A stretch of 64,000 nucleotides of DNA from Globodera rostochiensis. Taxonomy: Eukaryota > Nematoda > Chromadorea > Rhabditida > Heteroderidae. Both the position numbers and the translations under genes were made by a program. The number at the start of each line of letters is the position of its first letter. Position 1 is the stretch's first letter. The DNA is taken from the NCBI GenBank assembly GCA_018350325.1, contig JAEVLN010000002.1:248001-312000 (forward strand), read 5' to 3'. Shown here piece after piece: positions 46,645 through 57,321 of this stretch. Below the pieces are notes generated by a model that was not told the DNA's origin, did not search any database, and was given only the letters and a program-made list of their open reading frames with translations.

Positions 46645-48059
46645 TCACTGGTATTCTTTGGCCAAATCGTATTTAAAATCTGGTCCAAAATTAGCCACGA
46701 TCGAATCACCCGCATTTTGAAGTGAGACGCACGGATACAAATCCGTCTGATACACGAACAAATTGGCGGTATCTGTCGAACAAAAGTGCCATGCTTATTC
46801 CATTGGATATAGTCTAAAAAGTGCCACCAACCCAAACGTTTGCCATTCTTTGTGTAGATGACTTGGCGATTTGCCAAGTTCACGCCGCAGCCAACAATGG
46901 CACCGGCACCGAATTTGTGTTTGTCCTTGTCATTAGAAATGTACGGCGAATTCTTCCAATGTCCGCAGCCGTGCACGTGATGGCCCCAAAATGAGCCGTT
47001 ACATTCGTACGAATACGAATTCTTCAGAATGCCGACACAATCGCCGTCCAAAGCCATTGATTTCGGTGCAAGGCCAACGGCAACGCCTACTGACCCAAAC
47101 ATTTTGTTGACTTGCACTTCAAAGTAAAAAATGCCACAAAAATGGCGTGGCATCATCATTTCAGCTCTGACAGACGAACGAATATCTGAAAACGACTAAA
47201 AATATTGAAAAACAATAAGCCGTTATAAAAACAATTTTTCGAAAAGGCAAAATTTCTAAAAAATCTTAGTTTTCAAAAAGTGCCATCGGCAAATATTTGA
47301 CTAAATTTGTCGACAATTTTTGGTTACATAAAATGAAGAAGTCCGGTGGAAGTGCCGAAAAGGAAGATTTTGTTTGTTAAAAAAACTGATCTAACGATAA
47401 AAATTTAGTACAATTTTCTCCTAAAATATTTTTGATTTCGGGGGGGGGGGGGGGGGGGGGATTCTGGAAAGGGGCTGTAGTCCCTCCCATACCAGGGATT
47501 AACCGGATCAAAAAAAAAGTCCGGAATCCAAAACCGGAATTCCGGATCCCAAAAAAATGTCCGGAAATCCGGAATCCGGTTACATCCAGTCTCCATCATA
47601 AAAGAGCCAAGCGGTTACTTACTGCGTTCAATTGACCGAACAATGAGACAATTTGGTTGTATAACAAAAAGATTCTGGTGACAATCGGCGACATTCCAAA
47701 CGTTTTGCGGCTGTATCAGAAGCAACTGTAAAATGATAAATAAGCGCGGGGCATTCAAAGCGCTCTTTTTTTAATATATTTTTTGGTGTTTGATGTTTAG
47801 CTAGTTGCAGCATTCAAAATTAATGTTTGCAAATCGAGCCCCCCGGGTGCGATTAAACTTTGAGAGCTGCTGCCACGCCAATTTTCTTGAAAAAAAGAAA
47901 ATCCAAAATATTTTGGGAATTTGAATTTTTAATAAACAATTTTTTGTTCACTTTATCATTAGCGCTTGAAGAAGCATTGGACTGCGGCGGCTTCATCATG
48001 ACCGTGTTCAACTTCTCTCCCAATTTTTTGACTACGGCCGTTGCAATGCGCTCAGCGAG
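46645..48059 (-). CDS. SPRY (B30.2-like) domain protein, 5' end not resolved
   Basis: Four - strand exons join in phase: 48059-47952, 47725-47623, 47185-46832 and 46772-46645, about 230 aa. The first exon found is helical and polar ([18 protein letters not shown], then [10 protein letters not shown]). The SPRY domain follows: [84 protein letters not shown], then (after a 59-base intron) [18 protein letters not shown] and IVANFGPDF. The wording closely resembles the RanBPM/SPRYSEC-type SPRY proteins expanded in cyst nematodes, which are protein-protein binding modules. I found no signal-peptide exon, so secretion cannot be claimed. Without the small intron, the frame would run into a nonsense C-terminus, so the intron is well supported. 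Confidence 0.8.
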
Positions 48060-48164
48060 CTGAATTTATATTATATTCAATTACACAGACTTTGGCAATT
48101 TTTTATTGTCCCCTTTCGCAGACATATGTATGTTTTTAGTGCCCACCAAATTAACTGAAATCCT

Positions 48165-48344
48165 AGAGATATACCGGGGCGTAGAATCCGAATCTGACCT
48201 CCGAACCCAAATTCGAACAATTTTTGAAAATTAAAATTAATTTTGGCCTCAAAATCATCCAAAGATGTTCGAATTCGGGTCCGGGGGTCGAAATAGAGGT
48301 CAAATTCGGATTCTACGCCCCGGTATACCTCTAGGAACATATTT
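48165..48344. mobile_element. Foldback element, core of the CTAGGGGTATTC family
   Basis: CCTAGAGATATACCGGGGCG then TAGAATCCGAATCTGACCT at the left is mirrored by AGGTCAAATTCGGATTCTA then CGCCCCGGTATACCTCTAGG at the right. The same inner words occur in the elements at 45487-46188 and 49396-49730. Confidence 0.7.
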
Positions 48345-48616
48345 GCTCGACTTTAATAGAAACAAATTATTTTTCAGGGTTTCCTACGAGAGATTTCTTT
48401 TTTCTCTTTGGACGACTCCAGCCCCCCGAAAATTGTTTTCTGGCTACGTCCCTGGCACACCTTATCAACATTGTAATGCGCAAAATCATCTTCCCGATCT
48501 GTGGACACGTCATCGCCCGAAACGTCTCCAACATCATTCAAATCTTCTGGAAATAAACATTGTGAAAGGGGGGGGCATGGAAATTATTTTTTTCATTATT
48601 TGTTATTAAAAAAAAA

Positions 48617-48667
48617 TCGAGATTTTCCGAGATTACGATCGAGAATCTCGATCGGTCCGTGCTCTAC
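48617..48667. mobile_element. GATCGAGATTCTCGATC palindromic element (copy 4, partial)
   Basis: Contains CGAGATTTTCCGAGATTACG and GATCGAGAATCTCGATCGGT followed by CCGTGCTCTA. Only one end is well preserved. Confidence 0.45.
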
Positions 48668-48689
48668 TCATCAGATGTCGTCAATAAAG

Positions 48690-48890
48690 CTTTGCGATTT
48701 GACAAATATCAAAAAACATATGATAAGAAACTTAAGAAATCGCCGATTTTTGTGGTTTTCTGGCCATAACTTTTTTGACATTTGTCCAATCGAAAGCTTT
48801 AGCTTAACAATAGCCTCAGCTCTTCGAGAGCTTTCGAATGGCTTTAAGACATATGAATCGGTTAATTGGACGCATAAACTCAAGTAGAGG
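48690..48890. repeat. Dispersed AAGCTTTGCGATT repeat, foldback form
   Basis: AAGCTTTGCGATTTGACAAAT near the left is loosely inverted as ATTTGTCCAATCGAAAGCTTT on the right, with TTTCTGGCCATAACTTTTTT between them. Relatives are at 7745-7935, 11105-11370 and 39893-40085, and in the centre of the 45487 element. Confidence 0.5.
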
Positions 48891-49395
48891 CGAATTTTGT
48901 GAATGTTATTCGATTTCACGTCATTGTTCACATTTTGTCAGACAAATTCTTTATAGACATTTTGAAAAAACTTCGACCCCTATTCTAAAATAAATAAGTG
49001 CCAAAATTTCCAGGGACTCTCATTTTTTAGATTGCCAAAATATGATGCATTTGTTCTGACATAAACCGACCATACCATTTCCAATTTGCTCGTCCCCTAC
49101 GATATCGAAACTGACGGACGAAGCTCTCGATGAAATGCCGTCCATATGATTGGAGACAATTAAATTAAAGGGATTTTGAAATTTTATAAATCTGTTTATG
49201 ATCGGCAATGACTTCAAAATAATGATAAAGTTTATATAGGGCAATCCTTCGAAATTGCGGTTCCGACGACATAATTTTTTAAATTTAATGATTAAAATTT
49301 AAATGCATGTTTTTTTGCGGAGATCAGAATCCGAGCTCGGGATTTGCGAATGTCGAACCCCAAATTCGAACAATTTCGAAATTTCAAATGCAACC

Positions 49396-49730
49396 GGTAA
49401 CACTTAAGCTGTCCCCCCCCCATTTTTTAAAAATAATAAAAATAATTTTCTAAGTGGATAAAAAGGAGTTCCTAGTGGTATTCGTGGCCGTAGATTCTGA
49501 ATCTGATATTTATTTCGACCAATTTCAAACTCCAGATCCGGAATTCGAACAATTTTTCGAAAAAATTTTCAAAAATTAATTTTAGCCTTTAAAATCATTC
49601 AAAAAACTAAATAAATATCAGATTCAGAATCTACGGCCTCGAATACCCCTAGGAACTCTTTTTATCCACTTAGAAAATTATTTTTATTTTTTTTCAAAAA
49701 ATGGGGGGGGGGACCAGCTTAAGTATTACC
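49396..49730. mobile_element. 335-bp hAT-type element, same family as 45487-46188
   Basis: Ends are GGTAACACTTAAGCTGTCCC and GGACCAGCTTAAGTATTACC, imperfect inverse copies. The flanks are ATGCAACC (49388-49395) and ATGTAACC (49731-49738), an 8-bp duplication with one mismatch. Inner inverted words GTAGATTCTGAATCTGATAT and the inverse AGATTCAGAATCTAC match the family core at 48165-48344. Confidence 0.78.
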
Positions 49731-49967
49731 ATGTAACCCTTTTTTGTGGGTTGACCAATTTTTTATATTCCACATTTCTTTCTACACCGCTAACAATTAA
49801 ATTGTTTTTTTTTAACCTTTTTGGGTTCAGGCATAAATTATTTTTCTCGTTTCAAAAAATGTTCGAGTTCGGTTTCGGAATCACAAAGGCTTCGTGTTCT
49901 AGGCTTATTTTTACCCTAGAAAACATGCATTCTGAACTTCTACAAAATTTTTTTTCGTCGTGACTAA

Positions 49968-50070
49968 GGCTGTCAGTTTCAAACCGAACCGAACCGAGAG
50001 ACCGAAAACCGACATTTTTTCGGTTTCGGTTAACCGAAAATTATTTGAAACCGACAGCCTTACTCGTGGC
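49968..50070. mobile_element. Small element with AAGGCTGTCAGTTTCAAA inverted ends
   Basis: TAAGGCTGTCAGTTTCAAAC at the left and GTTTCAAAT-like inverse TTTGAAACCGACAGCCTTA at the right flank about 65 bp of CCGAAAACCGA/TTCGGTTTCGG words, making nearly the whole segment self-complementary. Confidence 0.65.
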
Positions 50071-50269
50071 CGCAATTCCGAAGGATGATTTTACCTAATA
50101 CAGAGCAAGAAAAATAGGCACATCAAAAAAAGGAGAAGAATCGATACACAAAAATGGATTGGAAAACATGGGGGAACTTTTTGTAAAGGACTCTGTGCGG
50201 ATGACTATGGAAAAATAGAAAGAATTGAATGGCAGACAGCGAATGGACAGAGACAGACACTAAGGGATG

Positions 50270-50390
50270 TCGATATCGTCTCATCAAAATACGATACACG
50301 ATATTTACGATTACGATACGATACGATAGGCTCTAAATTACGATATTTACGATTACGATACGATACGATACACATCCCTGCTACAACTTT
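50270..50390. repeat. ACGATA-rich block ending CACATCCCTG
   Basis: Repeated ATACGATACGATA and TACGATATTTACGATTACGA words precede CACATCCCTG, which is the right-end sequence of the hAT-type element at 21646-22386. This is probably a related element or remnant. Confidence 0.5.
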
Positions 50391-50540
50391 GAACCGGTTC
50401 AAAACCCCGGTTTAGTGGTTTTATAAATTTTGATACCATTCGATTTGTCTCGACGAGGGGAGTTGATTGATATATAATATCAGGAAAAACAAAAGTTTTT
50501 GATATTCTTGACTTTTTTCGTACATTGATTAGAATTGAAT

Positions 50541-52654
50541 AACCAAGTTTTGGCGGTCCAAATTAAACCATTTCCAAGTTTATGCGGGTCCGATTCCAAG
50601 TTTTGGCGGTCCAAATTAAACCAGTTCCAAGTTTATGCGGTTCCGATTCCAAGTTTTGGCGGTTTAACGATTCCAAGTTTTGGCGGTTTTGACGATCCAA
50701 GTTTTGGCGGTTAAATTAAACCAGTTCCAAGTTTTGGCGGTTTGACTATTCCAAGTTTTGGCGGTCCAAATTAAACCATTTCCAAGTTTATGCGGTTCCG
50801 ATTGCAAGTTTTGGCAGTTTCGACTATTCCAATTGGCGGTCCAAATTAAACCAGTTCCAAGTTTATGCGGGTCCGATTCCAAGTTTTGGCGATAAATTAA
50901 ACCAGTTCCAAGTTTATGCGGTTCCGATTCCAAGTTTTGGCGGTTTAACGATTCCAAGTTTTGACGGTTTTGACGATCCAAGTTTTGGCGGTTAAATTAA
51001 ACCAGTTCCAAGTTTTGGCGGTTTGACTATTCCAAGTTTTGGCGGTCCAAATTAAACCATTTCCAAGTTTATGCGGTTCCGATTGCAAGTTTTGGCAGTT
51101 TCGACTATTCCAATTGGCGGTCCAAATTAAACCAGTTCCAAGTTTATGCGGGTCCGATTCCAAGTTTTGGCGATAAATTAAACCAGTTCCAAGTTTATGC
51201 GGTTCCGATTCCAAGTTTTGGCGGTTTAACGATTCCAAGTTTTGGCGGTTTTGACGATCCAAGTTTTGGCGGTTAAATTAAACCAGTTCCAAGTTTTGGC
51301 GGTTTGACTATTCCAAGTTTTGGCGGTCCAAATTAAACCATTTCCAAGTTTATGCGGTTCCGATTCCAAGTTTTGGCAGTTTCGACGATTCTTTGGCAGT
51401 TTCGACGATTCCAAGACCAGTTCCAAGTTTATGCGGGTCCGATTCCAAGTTTTGGCGGTAAATTAAACCAGTTCCAAGTTTTGGCGGTTTGACTATTCCA
51501 AGTTTTGGCGGTCCAAATTAAACCATTTCCAAGTTTATGCGGTTCCGATTGCAAGTTTTGGCAGTTTCGACTATTCCAAGTTTTGGCGGTCCAAATTAAA
51601 CCAGTTCCAAGTTTATGCGGGTCCGATTCCAAGTTTTGGCGGTTTAACGATTCCAAGTTTTGGCGGTTTTGACGATCCAAGTTTTGGCGGTTAAATTAAA
51701 CCAGTTCCAAGTTTTGGCGGTTTGACTATTCCAAGTTTTGGCGGTCCAAATTAAACCATTTCCAAGTTTATGCGGTTCCGATTCCAAGTTTTGGCAGTTT
51801 CGACGATTCTTTGGCAGTTTCGACGATTCCAAGACCAGTTCCAAGTTTATGCGGGTCCGATTCCAAGTTTTGGCGGTAAATTAAACCAGTTCCAAGTTTT
51901 GGCGGTTTGACTATTCCAAGTTTTGGCGGTCCAAATTAAACCATTTCCAAGTTTATGCGGTTCCGATTGCAAGTTTTGGCAGTTTCGACTATTCCAAGTT
52001 TTGGCGGTCCAAATTAAACCAGTTCCAAGTTTATGCGGGTCCGATTCCAAGTTTTGGCGATAAATTAAACCAGTTCCAAGTTTATGCGGTTCCGATTCCA
52101 AGTTTTGGCGGTTTAACTTTCCAAGTTTTGGCGGTTTTGACGATCCAAGTTTTGGCGGTTAAATTAAACCAGTTCCAAGTTTTGGCGGTTTGACTATTCC
52201 AAGTTTTGGCGGTCCAAATTAAACCATTTCCAAGTTTATGCGGTTCCGATTCCAAGTTTTGGCAGTTTCGACGATTCCAAGTTTTGGCAGTTTCGACGAT
52301 TCCAAGTTTTGGCGGTCCAAATTAAACCAGTTCCAAGTTTATGCGGGTCCGATTCCAAGTTTTGGCGGTAAATTAAACCAGTTCCAAGTTTATGCGGTTC
52401 CGATTCCAAGTTTTGGCGGTAAAAATTAAACCAGTTCCAAGTTTATGCGGTTCCGATTCCAAGTTTTGGCGGTAAATTAAACCAGTTCCAAGTTTATGCG
52501 GTTCCGATTCCAAGTTTTGGCGGTTTAACGATTCCAAGTTTTGGCTGTTTTGACGATCCAAGTTTTGGCGGTTAAATTAAACCAGTTCCAAGTTTTTTGG
52601 CGGTTTCGACGCTTCCAAGTTTTGGCGGTCAAAATTAAACCAGTTTGCGGGTCA
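50541..52654. repeat. 2.1-kb satellite array (TTCCAAGTTTTGGCGGT units)
   Basis: The array is built of short units ending in CCAAGTTTTGGCGGT, alternating with AAATTAAACCAGTTCCAAGT and TTATGCGG(g/t)TCCGATT. Higher-order copies exist: a 281-bp block repeats almost exactly (starts near 50664 and 50945), and a 418-bp block repeats (starts near 51226 and 51644, and near 51429 and 51847). Open frames on both strands are repeat artefacts (for example NRQNLESEPHKLGTGLI). Confidence 0.9.
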
Positions 52655-52964
52655 TCCAATATCGATTCGACCTTTATTCACTTTTTATTATAAAAATCTC
52701 GATGTGTTCAGGTCGAACGGTGAAAAATCCAATTTCACAGAAATTAACATTTTTTGAATTTATTGATTCCTTTTTTTCTTTTCCATGTTGAACAAAAAAT
52801 TTTCGTTTTTATGAGCAGCGAATGTTTATCAAAATTTATTTTTAAGTCCTCAACTCTTTTGGACAATAAGCAATTTTAAACTCATTTCAATTTAAAAAAT
52901 CGGAAATTTCCAAATTTGTCGATATTAAAATAATTAAATTTATTTTTTTTCAATTTGTTTCCAG

Positions 52965-53070
52965 TTTCTTCCTCCGCGTGCCCGGCATGGTGCACTCCTT
53001 CTGGTACTGCTTCGGCGACATGTTCAACGGGTGCAAGACGAATGTGCCGTGTTCAACATTTAAGCGATAA
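52965..53070 (+). pseudogene. Stray copy of the UPF0057 last exon
   Basis: After a TTTCCAG acceptor, the sequence encodes FFLRVPGMVHSFWYCFGDMF then NGCK, nearly identical to the last exon of the 43704-44466 gene (FFLWVPGMVHALWYCFGDMF). It then diverges to TNVPCSTFKR and a stop. The following TTTAAGCGATAATTCC also matches the 3' flank of the parent gene (about 44584), so the tail appears to have lost an internal segment. The other three exons were not found upstream; the satellite array lies there instead. It is probably a partial duplication without function. Confidence 0.7.
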
Positions 53071-53916
53071 TTCCTTTTAAACTCTGAAAAACTGGGTGCG
53101 GTGTCGAACAAAGATAAAAAAAAATGTTTTCCTAACATTTAAATGGCACCGTTCAAAAAGATCAATAAACTTGGAATGGACATTGTTATCAAATCTTTCG
53201 GAATTCTTGGGTTTTCGAAACGACCAGAAAATCAAAAAGAGAACAATAAGCACATTTTTGAGGGTTTTGGCTGTGCCGATTCGGCTTCGAGCTTTTCAAA
53301 ACTTCGGGTATTTTGAGCTTCGGGTAAATACCCAAAGTTTTGGGTAAAACACCCCCCCCCCTTCCCTAAAGATGGCATTTTTCGTGAGAATTCATTACAG
53401 AATTCTGAGCTTAAAAAATTTGAAAAATAAATAATGACAAATCAAATTTAAAAATCCTTAATTTAATAGTAATTTTTTGAAGGTTTTAGGAAAGAATAGG
53501 TGTCATTAAAAATTTTTGACATTTAATGTTTTTTGTGATGAAAATTGGTCCAAAATTGTTAAATTTTTGAAACATTTCGCCAAGAATTTATTTGAAGGAA
53601 CGAGAAAAAGACTAAAATAAAAATTGTGGGAGTTGGTCGCTTAAGAAATTTTTACTTTTGAAAAAATCTCGAAGAATTTCTCTTTCGATTTCAAAATAAA
53701 ACGTTGAAATTCGACTTTTTTGAAATCGAATGAATTTTAACATATTTTTCCTCTATTTTATTTCATTAAAATGATTTAAATTAAATCTCCGTATTTTTGA
53801 AAACAAATTTTTATAAAGTTCGATTTTGAAGTCATGGCAAAAACATTTTAATCAGACGATTGATCACTTCGATTTTAATGCAAAATGCCACCAATGCGAA
53901 AATTGTTTATTTTATT
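53071..53916. other. Intergenic interval
   Basis: AT-rich DNA with short GGGTATTTTGAGCTTCGGG words (53270-53350) and a C run near 53350. No gene is supported. Confidence 0.4.
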
Positions 53917-55602
53917 TTAAAGCCGATGCTTGTATTTGTGGTGGTAGCCTCTGGCGCCGCCACGGTTGGGACATTTGCTAAAATTTAGTAAAGTTCAAAA
54001 TGATTTAAATTAAAATTTTCGAATTTTCTTTAAGGGTTAAGCAACTTAGTAATGTTAATTTCAAACTGTACCAATATGCCGCGTCTTGGCCCTGCTTGCC
54101 AAGGGCACCATCCCCACCCTCCATTCCGTCGTTGCCAGGTGTGCCCTGGAAGCCGATTGGTCCAGGTGGTCCAGCCGCACCTAAAATCCATAATTTTTTT
54201 TACCATAAATTAAAATCGTTATTAAAAAGTAAATTTAAAAAAAAAATTTAGAAATTTTGTAAAGTTCCGGGTTCGGGGGCGAAAACTCCGACCAAAAATG
54301 TCGGTGTTTTTCCACTAAAAACGGGGGTTCTCACTAAAACCCCCGAAGTTCGGGAAGTCCGGGGCAAAAACCCGACCAAAATGTCGCGGGTCGGAAAGCA
54401 ACCCTAATTTAATTATATTATTGATCTTGAGTTAATGTGTCTTTTTGATCTCTTGGTCATAATTGTAAAAATTTTTTAAAATATTTTATTTTAAAACTTT
54501 TCTACCTTTTGGTCCAACTGGGCCCGGCTTTCCCGGCTCGCCGACCGGTCCTTCTTGTCCATGTTCGCCCGGTGGTCCCCGGTAGCCCTTGCGTCCAATC
54601 GGCTTCTCCGCATCGGTGCCCTTCTCGCCCGACACGCCTCCGCCGCCCTCCTTGCCGTTCTCGCCCGGATGGCCTTGCTCGCCGGCTAGGCCGGGAATTC
54701 CGTCACGGCCTGGCGTGCCCGGATTGCCACGTTGGCCACGCCTTAACCATTTTAAAAATTTCAAGAAAGATTTTCAATCAGGAAAATGATTGAGCAAAAT
54801 TTTCAACAAAATTCAGAAACCCGCCCTAAGGCGTTTTAACTGTCCAATCAGCTGGGGCACATTTTGCTTACAATACTTAGCTTTTTTGTTGTTAATTAAA
54901 GTAATTATGAACTCACATTCCACGCTGTCCTGGCTTTCCTGCTGCTCCGGGTGAGCCCGTCAAACCCATCGGGCAATTCTACAAAATTATTTTTTATATA
55001 AGCAAATTTAAAATAAAATTTAATAAATATCAGTCGCTTTTTCAATTTCTTAATTTAATAATTATAAGCTAACGCCGCATACAATGCATCCTTTGAACGG
55101 CGCGTCGTGCCAATTGTTTGCTGAGATACCGGGCAGCCCGTTCTTGCCGGGCGTGCCAGGTTTGCCTGCAAAACCGACGTCACCCGGACGTCCGGGCGGA
55201 CCAATCGGGCACGCATTCTTCTGTTGGCATTCTACAAGTTTTTTGGCACGGCATTTCTACTAATCATATTCGGCATTTTTAATTTTAATTAATTGAAAAT
55301 TCAATATTTAAAAGCTTACTGCACACGGTCCTGGCCGGAACTCCGTAACCAGTGGACGGATAGCCTCCTCCGTTTGCGGCTACCGTGTTCCGGCGTTCCC
55401 GATTGGCCGGTGTGCCAGCACCCATGGCCAACATGTCACGCCACATGTCTTCCGTGTACAGCTTGAATTGGTCCATCTCCAGGTCCAGCTCGGCCCAGAT
55501 GGCCTGCACCTCGCGGTACACAAAGCCGATGCCGGCCAAACACAACAGCACTGTGCACACGGCCATGGCAATTGCCACACCAGTGGCCTTGTTGATCCCC
55601 AT
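53917..55602 (-). CDS. Nematode cuticle collagen
   Basis: Six - strand exons join exactly: 55602-55320, 55231-55083, 54978-54917, 54741-54506, 54180-54072 and 53977-53917; total 900 nt, 299 aa. The N-terminus is the cuticle-collagen N domain with a transmembrane/signal-anchor segment (ATGVAIAMAVCTVLLCLAGI), then helix EVQAIWAELDLEMDQFKLYT and a furin-type RERR site (68-71). Cysteine-flanked Gly-X-Y blocks follow: ACPIGPPGRPGDVG, then CPMGLTGSPGAAGKPGQRG, then the main block beginning GQRGNPGTPGRDG. The C-terminal tail has paired Cys (CKCPNRGG) and a His/Lys-rich end. The protein would be secreted by the hypodermis, cleaved and cross-linked into the cuticle. I placed the start at the ATG that gives the standard N-terminus; the frame is open further upstream. 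The exons are GC-richer than their surroundings. Confidence 0.93.
54265..54404. mobile_element. Possible TAGGGTT-family remnant in a collagen intron
   Basis: CCCGACC/GGGGTT words and a right end GCAACCCTA resemble the family at 3558 and 27167, but the left inverted end is missing. It lies between the fourth and fifth collagen exons. Confidence 0.4.
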
Positions 55603-56085
55603 TTTTCTGAATGTACGAGCCCCGGGAAATATAAAAATTCTAATTCCCGGTTTTCGAATCATCAAAATGCCGGAATTGGAAATTCTTCTCGGATTTTTCA
55701 GCTTGAATGCCGAATTCAAAGAATGGAAATAGCAGGAGCGGAACTTTCCAAAATTGTTATGGTTATGCCCCGAGAATCCGGTTATAATATTGGATCTTAA
55801 ACCCCCGTTTAATATAAATAAATCATTCTCGAATTCAGTGGAAGGAAGATTGATTCCCCGTTGCTGATCGGCATTAATGCGATCAAATTCCTCCCGCGGG
55901 TCGGAGTGAACTTTATGGTAGGTAGCTTGCGTATGGAGTTTGGCATTTTTTGCTGTCCCTGATCACGTCAACAGATTGTGATATGTTGAAAAACTTGATC
56001 ATGGATAGGTCTGGTTGATAAAGTTCCAAAAAATTGCTGCTTTTATACGGATTTTGCTAATCTGATCAGAGTCAAGTTTTTGAAT

Positions 56086-56361
56086 TCATTCATTCATTTG
56101 TTCATTGCGTGTGGTGGCGAGTTCGGCATTTTTTTTTGCCGTCGCCGCCGCCCATTTCTTTAATCCGCCATCATCATTCATTTTCTCCCATTGATCATTT
56201 TGCCCCGAGGCGTTGTTAAGCAGCCGCAGCAGCAATATTTCCAGTCTACAATGCCCGAGGGCATTTTCCCTGCCCTCTGATCGGTGCTGATCAGAGCGGC
56301 GGGCTTTATGTTCTCTCTGATCCGCTTCACTCATGATTAGGTCGTCGGCTGGTTCCTCCAT
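56086..56361 (-). CDS. Weak ORF, polar Asp-Gln-rich protein
   Basis: A - strand frame starts at an ATG (56361) with MEEPADDLIMSEADQREHKA and runs about 91 codons to a stop at 56086. It is polar and helical (LEILLLRLLNNASGQND, KKWAAATAKKNAELATT). The frame stays open upstream to 56451 without an ATG. It contains several GATCAG-encoded DQ pairs and lies among TGATCA clusters. No family is recognised; it could be an exon of an unresolved gene. Confidence 0.35.
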   Translation of the reverse strand: MEEPADDLIMSEADQREHKARRSDQHRSEGRENALGHCRLEILLLRLLNNASGQNDQWEKMNDDGGLKKWAAATAKKNAELATTRNEQMNE

Positions 56362-57116
56362 TGTTTTGTTGATAATTTCTGTTTTATTTATTTTTTGTTC
56401 GGCGACTTTGCAACTCCGTTCATCCCAAATCACATGACGGAGTGAGTCCACCGTCGCAAATTAAATAATTTGCGATTTAATTAAATTGCATTCATTTTGC
56501 CAACATTGATCAAAAATATAAATAAAATGTATAATTAATTACAATTTGAAATGAAATAATGAAGTTAATAAATCTAGGGGTAATTTTGTTTGGAAATTTT
56601 GTTCGTATAATTCCTAAAGAAATTGTTATTAATTAACGAAATTTTAAATTTTGGTATAAATTATAAAAATGAATATATTTAAAAGCACCTTCATATTTGT
56701 ATAAATTCTTTATTATTGGAGACATTTTGAGTTTTAAATTTAATATTTCAAGTTTTTGATTAATTAAATATTTTTTAATCATTTAAAAGGCAACATAAAC
56801 TCACAAAAAAAAATTCCATTCTCGCCGAGAATAACTGCATTAAAATATCTTGCCACAAGCTTTAACGTCATGTGCACATTTAAAAGAGAAATTCTAAAAT
56901 ATCCCCCGAGGGGAATGAACAGCGTCGATGACGTTGTCGTTTCATATTCACGAGATGATGAACATAAGGAGGATCTCAGAGTTTTACGGATGCTTAATAA
57001 ACGATGCTTATAACCTGATCAAAAATAGAGTTTGTTCATCGGTGATCGGATCGGGCAACATTCTTGATGCTGATCACAGATCATATTTCTGTGTTCAAAA
57101 TGCCTTTTCATCCGAG

Positions 57117-57125
57117 TATAAAAGG
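57117..57125 (+). promoter_or_regulatory. TATA box of the + strand calponin-like gene
   Basis: TATAAAAGG followed by CGGGC lies about 200 bases upstream of the ATG at 57322, a good core-promoter match in the right orientation. The region before it (56990-57080) has several TGATCA palindromes. Confidence 0.55.
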
Positions 57126-57321
57126 CGGGCACAAAATTGTGTGACATTGGGAAGACAAAGATCACATTAAGTTAGTTTAAAAATTTTTAATTAAATATTT
57201 TAATAAATATTAAAAAATATATTATAAGATTAGAGACAACAATATTATTTTCCTCCTGAAAATAATGTTAAAATCAGTAAAAACATATTTCAAATTGCTT
57301 ATTAAATTGCATCAACTGAGA

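Noticed and set aside
47860..48063. + strand exon reading [17 protein letters not shown]
   Set aside because: The - strand of the same bases gives a helical exon that splices in phase into the SPRY gene, which explains the openness better.
50664..52561. Long open frames on both strands inside the satellite (NRQNLESEPHKLG-type repeats)
   Set aside because: They arise from the tandem repeat and lack splice or start context; the frame is open only because the short units lack stops.
54509..54793. + strand frames opposite the collagen Gly-X-Y exon
   Set aside because: GC-rich triplet repetition of collagen keeps the opposite strand open; the collagen exons join perfectly.
56928..57170. 80-codon + strand frame overlapping the TATA box
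   Set aside because: No motif; it covers the core promoter of the CH-domain gene and TGATCA clusters.
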